Assembly (NCBI GenBank): GCA_963764195.1
Contig: CAVXRG010000001.1
Location: 62,001 to 126,000, forward strand
Reading direction: 5' to 3'
Length of the DNA: 64,000 nt
Source of the DNA: JBDSSS01 sp963764195
GTDB taxonomy: Bacteria > Actinomycetota > Actinomycetes > Actinomycetales > Dermatophilaceae
The position numbers and the translations under genes were made by a program. Of this stretch, positions 1 to 8,806 are shown piece after piece. The notes below the pieces were generated by a model. It did no database searches, was not told where the DNA came from, and saw only the letters and a program-made list of their open reading frames with translations. The first letter of the stretch is position 1. Each line of letters opens with the position of its first letter.

Positions 1-2596
1 TCGGCGCCACAACGGCCCACGAGTCGGTGCCGTTGGGCGACCGCTCGACGACGTATGCCGTCTCGTTGGTCGCGTTGTCGGTCCACGTGAGGTCGATCGT
101 GGAGGGGGACGTGGCGGTCGCCGAAAGGCCGCTCGGCGCCGCCGGTGCGTTCGCCACCGCGGACGGATCGGTCACGGTCAGGTCGTCGAGGAAGACGTCC
201 TGCGCGGCCGTCGCGGACGACGAGCGCAGCCAAAGGGTCTGGGCCACGCCGGCGCCCGTGACCGAGGTGTCCGTGGCGGTGATCTCCCAGGCAGGCGGCT
301 CTGGCGTCCCGTCGGTCCACACCTTCGCGCGGATCGTGGAACCCTTTACCTGCAGGCGCACCCACTGCTTGGACGTTGTCACCGCGGCCACCCCGGACAC
401 GTTGGCCAGACTGGTCGTCGCGCCCGACGAGGACTTCCAAAGCTGGGCCGCGCCGTCGTTGTTGATCAGCTGCAGGAAGTAGGCGGACCCGGCATACGTC
501 CCGACCCAGTCCCCGCTCGCGCGTGCAAACAAGTAGAGGTACCCGCGCGGCGACGTCGACCCGTAGCGCACCGAGGTGAGCAGGTCGGAGTCGACGAGCT
601 GCGGCGACTTCGCCACGGCACGGACCCGGGCCCCCGACACGTTCTCGATCCGCATCCGGCCCTCGCCGCCGCGCACGTCCATGGTCCCCGACGCCCCGAG
701 GTCGGTCGTCCAGCGCGAGCCGTCCCATGCCGAACCATCCGCACCCGGGAATGACTCGGAGAACAGGGCAGCAGTGGGCTCACCGGTCGTCACGGACGCG
801 CTGGACGAGTAGGCGGAGGCCCCGGCGCCGTTGACCGCCTTCACCCGGTACCAGTAGGGCGTCGAGGCGGTCCGTCCGCTGTCGCGGTAGCTCGTGCTGC
901 CCGCCGGGAGGGCGTCGACGACGGTCCAGGAGTCCGCACCGTTGGGTGAGCGCTCGACGACGTATCCCGTCTCGTCGGTCGCGTTGTCCACCCACGTGAG
1001 GTCGACCTGTGAGGACGACGGGGCGGCGGCGGCCAGGCCGCTCGGCGGCGCGGGCGGCGTCGTTGCCGTGACGACGAGGAACCGGTCGAGGACGTTCGCC
1101 GTCGCCCGCTGGATGCGGGAGTCAGTGCCCCCGGGCAGGCCGAGGCCGTTGCTCCAGTAGTTGCTCCCGCTCGCAAAGACCCAGGCCCCGCTGGGCGCCT
1201 GGTAGATCGCGGTGTTCGCCACCTCGGAGCGACCGCCCACGTCGGTGACGGGCGACTCGGACAGGATCGTGTAGCTCGTCGACACCGGCGGCGGGTAGGC
1301 CGCCTCGAGGCGGTCGGTCTCGTAGCCGAGGACGCCCGGGATCTGTGTCCCGTCGGACACCCCGGTGCCGGCCCAGACCCAGTTGCTGCTCCCCTTGACG
1401 ACGTACATCGCACCGCGCCCCTCGTTCATCAGGTGCGCCGTGTACTGGACCCCGACGAGACCCTGTTCGGGTCGACTGGCGGGGGGGTCACGCCAGAGCC
1501 CAGTCGACGTCGCGTCCTTGACGGGATCGCCCGCTGCGGACTTGTAGCAGACCATGATCCGGTTGGCCGCTCCCGCGGACGACGGCTCGAACCGCACCTG
1601 CCAGTACGCGGTGTTCGACCCGAAGAAGCCGAGGTTGACCCCGGAGTCGCGAGCGGACGTCACGGCGTCGAGCATCGCCTTGGACCAGTACTCGTCGTGT
1701 CCGACCGACAGGAACCCCTTGAAGTCGAGCAGCCGGCTGCCCGAGGTGTGGGTGTCGAGGTCGGTCGAATAGCTGACGTCGTAGCCTGCGGACTCGAGCC
1801 AGCGGACGTAGTACTGCTCCCAAGCGGGGTACTGACCCGCGCCGGCCTCGTCGGAGTAGGGGCGGTCGAAGGACACCTTGGCGGCGCGGGGGGTGCCGGA
1901 CGAGGGCACGGCCGGTCCGTAGCTGTTGTACTCGTAGAGGCTCTTGCCGGTCGACCCGTCGGCCGGGTAGTTGTTGTACGCCTGGTAGGTCGTGACGCTC
2001 TGCTGGTAAAGGAGGTCCGCCGTGCGGGCGTCGTCGCGCACGACGAAGGTGATGTAGTTCTGGTAGTTCTGCGCATTGGTCAGCTTGACGAGGTAGACCC
2101 CGCTTGTCCACGAGGCCGGGACCGCGAGGGTGTAGGTCGGGGTCCACCCGCACTCGATGAGGCCGTTGCTCGGGTCCGGCGTGCAGGTGCGCTGCTTCGT
2201 CCCTTGGATCGAGCCGGTCTGTAGGACGAGCCGGGCGCCGGTGCCGCCGTAGTAGCCGGTCCGGTACACGTCCGCCGTGAAGGACTGGGAGGGGCTGACG
2301 CTCACCATGAAGTCGACCTGGCCGCCCTTGTTGACGCTCGTGGCCGAGGCGTAGCCCTTGATCTGACCGGTCGCGTCGTTGCTGACGGCCGTCCCCGGCG
2401 CGCCCATCTGCCACGACGTCGTCCCGGGGAGGCGGTTCTCCACGACGACCGGGTTCTCCGCGGCCACCGCCCCGGGCAGGTGTGGATCCGCTCCGAGGAC
2501 CGAGGCGGCGGCGAGGGCGAGCACGAGGACGAGGGTCCACCACGCGTGCCGTCGCCTGCTCGGACGGACGACCGTGGACACGTGCGAATACGTCAT
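1..2596 (-). CDS. Secreted dimethylformamidase-like domain protein with FN3 modules (3' end outside window)
   Basis: The frame is open from an ATG at 2596 to the window edge (865 codons), so the C-terminus is missing. GAGGGGGA upstream is a good ribosome site. Residues 1-45 form a signal peptide: basic start, hydrophobic core, Ala-rich end. Residues about 48-490 match the N,N-dimethylformamidase beta-subunit-like family, with the hallmark GHDEYWS near 315 and several TGYYGG/AYNNYP-type motifs. An FN3 domain follows (DLTWVDNATDETGYVVERSP), then a concanavalin/LamG-like beta-sandwich (about 605-780), then a second, nearly identical FN3 start. This is an exported, multidomain surface or secreted protein. 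Amidase activity is not established for this family in actinobacteria, so the substrate is unknown. Confidence 0.85.
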   Translation of the reverse strand, partial: MTYSHVSTVVRPSRRRHAWWTLVLVLALAAASVLGADPHLPGAVAAENPVVVENRLPGTTSWQMGAPGTAVSNDATGQIKGYASATSVNKGGQVDFMVSVSPSQSFTADVYRTGYYGGTGARLVLQTGSIQGTKQRTCTPDPSNGLIECGWTPTYTLAVPASWTSGVYLVKLTNAQNYQNYITFVVRDDARTADLLYQQSVTTYQAYNNYPADGSTGKSLYEYNSYGPAVPSSGTPRAAKVSFDRPYSDEAGAGQYPAWEQYYVRWLESAGYDVSYSTDLDTHTSGSRLLDFKGFLSVGHDEYWSKAMLDAVTSARDSGVNLGFFGSNTAYWQVRFEPSSAGAANRIMVCYKSAAGDPVKDATSTGLWRDPPASRPEQGLVGVQYTAHLMNEGRGAMYVVKGSSNWVWAGTGVSDGTQIPGVLGYETDRLEAAYPPPVSTSYTILSESPVTDVGGRSEVANTAIYQAPSGAWVFASGSNYWSNGLGLPGGTDSRIQRATANVLDRFLVVTATTPPAPPSGLAAAAPSSSQVDLTWVDNATDETGYVVERSPNGADSWTVVDALPAGSTSYRDSGRTASTPYWYRVKAVNGAGASAYSSSASVTTGEPTAALFSESFPGADGSAWDGSRWTTDLGASGTMDVRGGEGRMRIENVSGARVRAVAKSPQLVDSDLLTSVRYGSTSPRGYLYLFARASGDWVGTYAGSAYFLQLINNDGAAQLWKSSSGATTSLANVSGVAAVTTSKQWVRLQVKGSTIRAKVWTDGTPEPPAWEITATDTSVTGAGVAQTLWLRSSSATAAQDVFLDDLTVTDPSAVANAPAAPSGLSATATSPSTIDLTWTDNATNETAYVVERSPNGTDSWAVVAP

Positions 2597-3075
2597 GGAA
2601 GACGTCCCCCTCGCCGAAGCGCTCATTCCCCGAATCGCCGGCCCCCCGGCCGCGACGCGTCTACCTAGCCCCCCGGCTGTGCAGACCCATGAGCAGGCTA
2701 ACCGTCAGGACGCGTCGTCATGGGGGGTTTCCGTTTGATCCCTTTCGCGACGGGGCGGCCGGCCCCCTCATCGCCGCCGTGCGTGTCCGGCTCCCCGACC
2801 CATAGGTGTAGGGGTTTTCACCGGTCCTCTCGCTGAGCGCACCGGGGACCCCTCGAGGAGGGTGCGATGAGGCAACGACTCCGCGGAGCAGCCCATCCTT
2901 GAGGTCTGCTGGCCGTGAGAGGTCGATGTTCGCGAGCCCGGTGGGCTCCGGGTCGTCACTACGCCGAGGGCATCCGCCAGCCCTCCGGACCACGCACCGC
3001 TACGCCCCGGAATCGGCCAGCAGGGTCACTGACTGCCACAACGGTTCCCCCTCGGGGCGCACCCAGGCTCGATCA
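2597..3075. other. Intergenic stretch without a supported gene
   Basis: About 480 bases between the secreted protein start and the SRPBCC remnant. It must contain the promoter of the minus-strand gene, but no convincing -35/-10 pair stands out. A ribosome-site-like GAGGAGGGTGCG precedes an ATG at 2866 that stops after eleven codons; this may be debris of a lost gene. Nothing else is recognised. Confidence 0.5.
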
Positions 3076-3435
3076 GTGACGGTGGGCCTGAAATCCTCCA
3101 TCCATATCGACGCAGGCCGTGACCGGGTCGCGGTTTTCGCGTCCGACCTTGAGAGCGCTCCTCGCTGGTGCGTGAACATCAGTTCCGTTGCCTGGCGGAC
3201 ACCCCCGCTGCAACAGTGGGTCACGCATCGCCTTCGTCGCGCATTTCCTGGGACGTCGCATCGCCTACACCTACGAGGTGCGCGAGATGGTGGACGCCGA
3301 ACGGTTCGTGATGAGCACCGCCGAAGGCCCGTTTCCGATGCAGACGACCTACACCCGGTGATGGCGGCAGCCATGCGTCGCGCCAACCGCAAGGACCTCC
3401 AAGCGCTCAAGCGCCCCCTCGAGAAACGCCAGCAC
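3076..3435 (+). pseudogene. Degenerate SRPBCC (polyketide cyclase-like) gene
   Basis: Pieces of one SRPBCC-type protein lie in order but in different frames. In one frame from about 3088: KSSIHIDAGRDRVAVFASDL followed by ESAPRW, typical of the family N-terminus. From 3218 in the next frame: GSRIAFVAHFLGRRIAYTYE and, after it, FVMSTAEGPFPMQTTYT, stopping at a TGA at 3359-3361. Back in the first frame from 3358: VMAAAMRRANRKDLQALKRP, the normal C-terminal helix. The stretch that should link TTYT to VMAAAM (about 25 residues) is deleted. So there is at least one frameshift near 3215 and one internal deletion. Family recognition is by motif memory only. The gene is dead unless the assembly is wrong. 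Confidence 0.7.
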
Positions 3436-3445
3436 CTGACCTCGT

Positions 3446-4876
3446 CTACGTCGACTGGTTGGGTGGGATGTTCTGGTTGACGTGGAACAGGTTGCTCGGG
3501 TCGTAGCGGCCCTTGATTGCGGTGAGGCGCTCGTAGTTCGGCCCGTAGGAGTCGCGGACGCGGTCAGCACCCTCGTTCATCAGGAAGTTGACGTACGTCC
3601 CGCTCGCGGCCGTCGGGTGTAGCTCCGACCAGTAGTCCTTGGCCCACTCGGAGATCGTTCCCGCGTTCGCGGGATCGGGGTCCACGCCCACGATGACGGC
3701 GGCCCAGCCGCCCTCGCGGTGGGCGAACGCGGTGGCGCTCGCGGGGACTCTGGACGCGGCGCCTCCGACCGGATACATGTGCATCGTGGAGTGACCCGTG
3801 GGTAGGAGCGGACCGTACTTCTCGTGCACCTCGATGGCGGCGTCAGTGATCTCGTTGCAGAAGTCGGATCGCCAGTACCACTGCAGTCCGGCCGGGTACA
3901 GCCCGTCGAAGGCTTGCTGCAGCGCGTTGAAGGGCATCTCGTGCAAGCCGACCATGAGGGGATTTCCGAACTCCCGAACGGGGGAGGTGACCTCTTCGGC
4001 CTTCTCGAGCGGGCCGGTGTAGCACCAGACGATGCCGCACACCTTGCGTCCCCAGAGGTCCTCCGGGAAGGGCGCCACCGGAGGGACGGTAAGCAGGGCG
4101 ATCCAACCGTTGAGCTCTTCGGGCAGGTTGGGCAGGAGCTCGCGATACCACTGCATCACCTCCCTCGTGTCGGCCAGGTCATAGAAGACGGGGCCGCCGA
4201 AGATCGTGCCGTTGTCCCCGATCGGGTGGCACCTGAAGGTGAAGGAGGTGACGACGCCGAAGTTCCCGCCGCCCCCGCGCAACGCCCAGAAGAGGTCGGG
4301 GTGGGTCTCGTTGTCGGCTCGCACCAGTGATCCGTCGGCGAGGACGACGTCTGCGGCCAGCAGGTTGTCCACGGTGAGCCCGAACCGGCGGGTGAGGTAA
4401 CCGATGCCCCCGCCGAGGGCCAGGCCCCCGACCCCCGTGCTCGCAAGGAAGCCAGAGGGTGTGGCCATCCCGAAGGCGACGGTGGCGTGGTCGACGTCGC
4501 CCCAGGTGCAGCCGCCGTCGACGCGGACCGTTCCCTCGGTGGGGTCGACCGTGGTGCTGCGCATCGGAGCGAGGTCGAGCACCAGGGCGTCGTCCCAGAC
4601 ACCGAGACCGGCCGCGTTGTGACCGCCGCCACGGACCGCCAGCTCGAGGCCGTGGTCGTGGGCGAACCGGACCCCGGCCACGACGTCAGCAACGTCGTGA
4701 CAGCGCAGCACGGCCGAAGGCCGTTTGTCGATCATGGCGTTGTAGACCGCGCGCGCTTCGTCATAGCGGTCGCTGTCCGGCAGGATCAGCGGGCCCCGGG
4801 TCTGGGCGTCGAGCTCACCGTAGGGAAAGTCAGGTGACAACGTGGGGACGCCGTCGGGTGCCATCGTGTTCGTCAT
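3446..4876 (-). CDS. FAD-linked oxidase of the BBE (berberine-bridge enzyme-like) family
   Basis: A 476-aa flavoprotein. Residues about 45-220 are the PCMH-type FAD-binding domain: the RGGGHNAAGLGV segment carries the His that forms the 8-alpha-histidyl-FAD bond in this family, and GGIGYLTRRFGLTVDN is the usual second flavin-binding loop. The C-terminal BBE motif is present (NYERL..IKGRYDPSNLFHVNQNIPP). A Cys in DGGCTWGDVD is worth noting because some members hold FAD bicovalently, but I cannot align it surely. These enzymes oxidise alcohols, sugars or secondary metabolites with O2. I start at ATG 4876 (AAGGACACC upstream) rather than a longer in-frame start, because homology begins at MTNTMAPDG. 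It overlaps the upstream small gene by ATGA, so translation is coupled. Confidence 0.85.
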   Translation of the reverse strand: MTNTMAPDGVPTLSPDFPYGELDAQTRGPLILPDSDRYDEARAVYNAMIDKRPSAVLRCHDVADVVAGVRFAHDHGLELAVRGGGHNAAGLGVWDDALVLDLAPMRSTTVDPTEGTVRVDGGCTWGDVDHATVAFGMATPSGFLASTGVGGLALGGGIGYLTRRFGLTVDNLLAADVVLADGSLVRADNETHPDLFWALRGGGGNFGVVTSFTFRCHPIGDNGTIFGGPVFYDLADTREVMQWYRELLPNLPEELNGWIALLTVPPVAPFPEDLWGRKVCGIVWCYTGPLEKAEEVTSPVREFGNPLMVGLHEMPFNALQQAFDGLYPAGLQWYWRSDFCNEITDAAIEVHEKYGPLLPTGHSTMHMYPVGGAASRVPASATAFAHREGGWAAVIVGVDPDPANAGTISEWAKDYWSELHPTAASGTYVNFLMNEGADRVRDSYGPNYERLTAIKGRYDPSNLFHVNQNIPPNQST

Positions 4877-5088
4877 GATTGGTGTCCTTCGAAGATGAGG
4901 GTGAGGTGGTGACGGCCGCCGGCGCACGACAGGCGAAAGTGCTCCACCGGGCCGTCCGTCGAGGGGAGAGTGAACCGGTCGACGACCATGGCCGGCCGAC
5001 CGCACTCAGGACAGGCCTGGATGCTGCGGATGGCGGGAGCCGTGCGGAGGGGCTGCGAAGCGGCCCGCGTGACGATTGACTGCGTCAT
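4873..5088 (-). CDS. 71-aa protein with a zinc-ribbon-like Cys pattern
   Basis: A small basic protein with a CPECGRPA knuckle in the middle, a later lone Cys (LSCAGG) and GRHH, so possibly a CxxC...C..HH metal site. AGGGGA precedes the ATG at 5088. Its stop codon overlaps the start of the FAD oxidase (ATGA), so the two are one operon and made together. I do not recognise a named family. A role as a small partner or regulator of the oxidase is only an inference from the overlap. Confidence 0.6.
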   Translation of the reverse strand: MTQSIVTRAASQPLRTAPAIRSIQACPECGRPAMVVDRFTLPSTDGPVEHFRLSCAGGRHHLTLIFEGHQS

Positions 5089-5148
5089 CGTGATTCCCCT
5101 GTTCGGTCTGAGGTATGCCGGATGCGTCGTCGATGACGCTAGGCAGAT

Positions 5149-5193
5149 CAGCGTTCCCGAACCGTTCGCGCGGGATCATCGCCGCGAACGCTG
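5149..5193. promoter_or_regulatory. Inverted repeat upstream of the small-protein/oxidase operon
   Basis: CAGCGTTC (5149-5156) and GAACGCTG (5186-5193) are perfect inverted arms. Between them is a second dyad, GAACCGTTC. The element lies between the end of the SARP-ATPase gene (stop at 5199) and the small gene start at 5088, so it could be a terminator for the former or an operator for the latter. There is no T-tract, which slightly favours an operator. Confidence 0.4.
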
Positions 5194-5198
5194 TGCCG

Positions 5199-8100
5199 TC
5201 AGGGGCCGACCAGCTTTTCGAGGTCGACGCGGCAGCGGGTCAGCAGGGCCACGTTCGACTGCGACTCGGCGACGACGACAGCCCGTTCGAGTAGTCGGAC
5301 GGCGCCCGAGGGCGGCTCCAGAACCGCGCGGGCGCGCAGGACCTCCGGCAGCCACCACCGGTCATCGTGTTCGATGGCGGACGCAACGGCTGCATCCAGC
5401 GTGGCGCGGGCGGCGGTGGTATCCCCCTCACGGCAGTGCAGATCGGCCAGCAGGCTGAGCCAGTACGGCATCCGGGCCAACGAGCCGTCCCGCTCCAGTG
5501 AGTCGATCCCCAGCTTCACGGTAGCCACCCCGGCTGGTCCGCCCTGCGCCCAGCCGGTGAGAACCCTCGCCCAGTCCCGGTAGTAGGCGAAGCCGTAGCG
5601 GTCGCACACCGCCGCAAGCTCCGCCAACACACCATCCAATCCGGGCCGGTCCCCGAGAAGGTGATGGGTGACCGCTGCATACGCCAGGGCCACCGCCAGT
5701 GAGTACGGATGGTCGATGAGGCGGGCGCTCCGCACGGACTCTGCGCTGCACGCGACGGCGCCGGCTTCGTCACCGAGAAGCCACCGCCCGTGCGCCCACC
5801 AGCCCGAGGCGTGGACACTCGTCCGGGTACCGATGGGCAAGGAGTCGGACTCACCGGACATCTCACAGGCCAGCCGGAAATGCCCCTCCGCCAGCTGCAG
5901 CAGCCCCAGGCCGAGCCCCGACCCCGCAACGGCCAGATGGGCCTGGGCGGCCAGGTCAGGACACTGCCTGGACAGGGCCAGCGCCTGCGTTCCCCACCCG
6001 TGCGCTTCCGAGATGTGGCCCTGGACGTACGTCGTGGCCCAGAGGGCGATCGCGGCCGTGCACTGGACGTCGACCAGCTCGAGACGCGCACCGAGCTGTG
6101 CTGTGCGCCGCTCGTGCTTCTCCAGCCCGGTTGAGGCGTAGCCGCGCCACGCGTTCATCGGCGGGAGCAGCTCAAGAAGGACACTCAGCTCGCGCTCGTC
6201 GCGCTGTTTGCTGGCTGGGAGCTCCGCGATCAGCACCAGGCATCGCTGCCAGAGACGAACACTTTCGGCATGCGCGAAGACAGCGGTGGCGCGGCGAGCG
6301 GCACGCTCGTAGTAGGGAAGCGCGCGTTCGGGCCGGCTGCTGCGGTCGTACTGCTCGGCGAGCTGAGCTGCGACGGCGTCGATGCGGTCGGCGTAGAGCA
6401 GCTCCAAAGCCTGGGCCAGCCGCCTGTGCAGGAGCCACCGCCGGGGTGGGCTGATGGCCTCGTATGCCGCCGTGCGAAGCAGGTCGTGAGCGAAGTCGTA
6501 GCCGCGCCCGTGCTCATGGAAGATTCGCTGGCGCCACAGCTCGTCGACCACCCGGACCACCGCGCCCTCCTCGAGGTCGGACGCCTCGATCAGCAGGTCA
6601 ATGGTGAAGTCACGGCCGACTGCTGCCGCCAGGGCGAGCAGCTCCTGGGCCGTCCCCGACAAGCGCGCGAACCGGCCCGTCAGCACGTCCTGAAGGCCGG
6701 TTGCGTCGATCCGCCCCGGCGACGAGCTCGCCGCGCGCAGGGCTTCGAGCAGATAGAAAGGATTGCCGGCCGTCGCGGACATCAGCAGGCCCAGCTCGTC
6801 GTCGGTCACGGCGCGACCGGCCAACCTCCGGGCCAGCTCACTGGTCTCTGAGGACGACAAGTTGTCGATCCGTCTGACATCGGCCTGACCGGCCCCGCGC
6901 ATGTCATGCAGTGCACCGGCCAGGTCGCCTCGACCCAGCTCGTCCTCGCGCGCCGTCGCGGCGACGAGCAGCGGCGCGGAGCCCGCGTAGGAGATCAGGA
7001 ACGACAGCCACGACATCGTGGCCTTGTCACACCACTGAAGATCGTCGACCGTGAGCAGGAGCGGGCGGTCAACGGCAAGAAAGGCCCGCGCGAGACCTTC
7101 GAAGAACCGCAGCCGTTGCCACGCGTCTACCTTGGCGCGCACCCCGTTTCCCGGATCAGCCGGGCTTTCATCCTCGGGGACGAGCCGACGCACCTCGGCG
7201 AGCCAGACCGGCTCCAGCCGCGCGATCGCCGCTTGCAGGTGCGGGTTCCTCAGCCAGTCCGCCACCGGCGCCAAGGGCGCGGCGCCAGTGGCGGGGAAGC
7301 ACCGCGTGCCCGCGACAAGGGTGTGGCGTGTTCCTACCGCATCGGCGAACTCGGACATCAGCCGGGTCTTGCCGACCCCAGCCTCCCCCGTCACGACGAG
7401 GAAGCCCGGATGGCTCTGGGCCGCTTCCCAGGCGGACTCGAGCCACGCCCGCTCGGGCACCCGCCCGACGAGCTCGGGCGACAACGACAGCAGCGAGGTC
7501 TCGGTGGCGCCGATCGAGGCATCGTCCCGCTTCCGGCGTGGGCCGGCCAGGGCGGCGTCGAGCTCCGCCCGGGTCTGGGGCGACGGACCGATGCCGAGTT
7601 CGCGTTCCAGGAGCGAGGCGCATCGGTGATATGTCCGCATGGCGCCCGCTCGATCCCCCGTCGCAAGCTGAGCCTTCATGAGGAGGCGGTACCCGGGTTC
7701 ATCCAGGTCATCCAGCAGAACTCGCCTCCGAGCGAAGACCAGCGCAGAGGCCGGGTCGCCGTGGGCGAGCCAGTATCGAACCACCTTGTCGCAGAGGTCC
7801 AGACACGTCCGTCTCAGCTCCTCCCGGACGGCCAGGGCCCAGTCGTCGTAGCATCCAGCCAGAAAAGGACCCTTGAACAGCGCCAGCGCGCGGCCACCGT
7901 GCACCTCGACGCCGTCTCGATGGCCCGATCCGATGGCTGCGATCGCACCGTGGTACGCGTCGAGGAACTCGAGGATGTCAACCACGACGTCCGGATCGGA
8001 ACGCCAGCACAAGGACGCGCCGTCGACCTGCAGGCACGTGTGCTCACCCAGCAGCGCACGCAGATGATGAAGCTCCCGGCGAAGGTTCGTCCGGGCCTGG

Positions 8101-8279
8101 GCCCCCGCCGAGTCCGGCCACAGCACACCCGCAAGATGGGCCCGCGACTGCGGTATCTCCGAGTGGAAAGCAAGGTAGGCGAGCAACGACACTGCACGAG
8201 AGGAACCCCGGAGCTGAGCCGGATCTGCTCCCGAGATCTCGACCCCTCCAAGGAGGCCGACCCGCATCGTCGCGACCAT
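5199..8279 (-). CDS. SARP-type regulator: OmpR-like HTH, BTAD domain, AAA/NACHT-like ATPase and TPR region
   Basis: 1026 aa from ATG 8279, which has GGAGGGGG six bases upstream; an internal ATG at 8267 is an alternative. Residues 5-95 are a winged-helix segment (RVGLLGGVEIS...SLLAYLAFH...LWPD), about 105-250 the BTAD domain typical of Streptomyces antibiotic regulatory proteins. Walker A is GEAGVGKT near 300 and Walker B LLLTVDDLQWCD near 410, followed by LSSSETSELARRL and a long TPR-like alpha-helical C-terminus. There is no C-terminal LuxR HTH, so the N-terminal domain should bind DNA. Family members sense a signal through the ATPase/TPR part and activate nearby genes. The adjacent oxidase operon reads the same way and is the obvious candidate target, by position only. 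No GTATGCC host motif was seen downstream of its 6.46-kb copy. Confidence 0.85.
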   Translation of the reverse strand: MVATMRVGLLGGVEISGADPAQLRGSSRAVSLLAYLAFHSEIPQSRAHLAGVLWPDSAGAQARTNLRRELHHLRALLGEHTCLQVDGASLCWRSDPDVVVDILEFLDAYHGAIAAIGSGHRDGVEVHGGRALALFKGPFLAGCYDDWALAVREELRRTCLDLCDKVVRYWLAHGDPASALVFARRRVLLDDLDEPGYRLLMKAQLATGDRAGAMRTYHRCASLLERELGIGPSPQTRAELDAALAGPRRKRDDASIGATETSLLSLSPELVGRVPERAWLESAWEAAQSHPGFLVVTGEAGVGKTRLMSEFADAVGTRHTLVAGTRCFPATGAAPLAPVADWLRNPHLQAAIARLEPVWLAEVRRLVPEDESPADPGNGVRAKVDAWQRLRFFEGLARAFLAVDRPLLLTVDDLQWCDKATMSWLSFLISYAGSAPLLVAATAREDELGRGDLAGALHDMRGAGQADVRRIDNLSSSETSELARRLAGRAVTDDELGLLMSATAGNPFYLLEALRAASSSPGRIDATGLQDVLTGRFARLSGTAQELLALAAAVGRDFTIDLLIEASDLEEGAVVRVVDELWRQRIFHEHGRGYDFAHDLLRTAAYEAISPPRRWLLHRRLAQALELLYADRIDAVAAQLAEQYDRSSRPERALPYYERAARRATAVFAHAESVRLWQRCLVLIAELPASKQRDERELSVLLELLPPMNAWRGYASTGLEKHERRTAQLGARLELVDVQCTAAIALWATTYVQGHISEAHGWGTQALALSRQCPDLAAQAHLAVAGSGLGLGLLQLAEGHFRLACEMSGESDSLPIGTRTSVHASGWWAHGRWLLGDEAGAVACSAESVRSARLIDHPYSLAVALAYAAVTHHLLGDRPGLDGVLAELAAVCDRYGFAYYRDWARVLTGWAQGGPAGVATVKLGIDSLERDGSLARMPYWLSLLADLHCREGDTTAARATLDAAVASAIEHDDRWWLPEVLRARAVLEPPSGAVRLLERAVVVAESQSNVALLTRCRVDLEKLVGP

Positions 8280-8512
8280 CCGCCCCCTCCAAACAGCAGC
8301 GCTCCTCAGACCACGGTACGCCGAATGGGGCGTTGAGCTCCACGAAATGTCTGAGGGATCGCCCGGGCCCGCACCTGCGCCATCGCAGGGTTGTGCGGGT
8401 GGGCACTGGGTCCCATTGATATGACGGCACCCTCCTCTCGGAGGAGCGGCGCGGACTCGAAGGGCCAGGAGTGACAACGCCGGCCGGGGCCCCGAGGGCT
8501 CCGACCGGCGTT

Positions 8513-8585
8513 TGTGCAGGTGACTGACAGTGGCGGTGGGATCTGCACCCACGGTGGAGTTGCCCACCCAACAGACTCTTTCGAG
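8513..8585 (-). repeat. Decayed copy of the 3' half of tRNA-Ser: distal attachment site of the island
   Basis: The stretch from GTGACTG at 8520 through TTTCGAG at 8585 lines up with 14333-14395, the 3' half of the tRNA-Ser(CGA) gene (CCA end, acceptor, T arm, variable arm, anticodon stem). I estimate about 80% identity. GGCGTTTGTGCAGG just before it also resembles the sequence flanking the intact tRNA (GACGTTTCCGCAGG). The copy has the same orientation as the tRNA, lacks its 5' half and has mutations in the T loop, so it is not a functional gene. This is what an integrative element leaves at its far end after inserting at a tRNA 3' end. Confidence 0.75.
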
Positions 8586-8743
8586 CTCTGGAACCCACCG
8601 TTGCCCGGGGGTCTCAAGGGTGATCGCGGGGTCAGGGATTCCCCGGACGGGCTATCCCGACGCATGCCGAACACGCGCGAATGAGACTGGAATGAGTCCA
8701 TGGCCTGGAGCATTAGCGCCCGCCGCGCCGAGGGAGCGACGGA

Positions 8744-8766
8744 AGCAAACGTCCGCAGATGCCGCG
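8744..8766 (+). repeat. Island junction repeat J1
   Basis: Core ACGTCCGCAGATGCCGC at 8749-8765, preceded by AGCAA. The flanking AGCAA is shared with the copy at 13384. It lies between the fossil att site and the first island gene. Confidence 0.6.
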
Positions 8767-8806
8767 ACGCGGACGATCGACCGTCCCCCATGCATCGCCT
8801 GGGCGA

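Larger units (their letters stand above)
8280..8806. other. Non-coding stretch between the SARP gene and the island's first gene
   Basis: About 530 bases with no supportable gene; frames here lack start signals or homology. It holds the SARP promoter region, a hairpin-forming stretch (GCCGGCCGGGGCCCC...GACCGGC around 8479-8510), the tRNA-Ser-like fossil att site (8513-8585) and the first copy of the island junction repeat (8744-8766). Confidence 0.6.

Noticed and set aside
2899..3480. Intact 193-aa plus-strand gene
   Set aside because: It mixes pieces of the SRPBCC remnant with an unrelated frame; treated as a pseudogene.
8306..8806. Small protein genes around the fossil att site
   Set aside because: No ribosome sites or motifs; frames read through the tRNA remnant.
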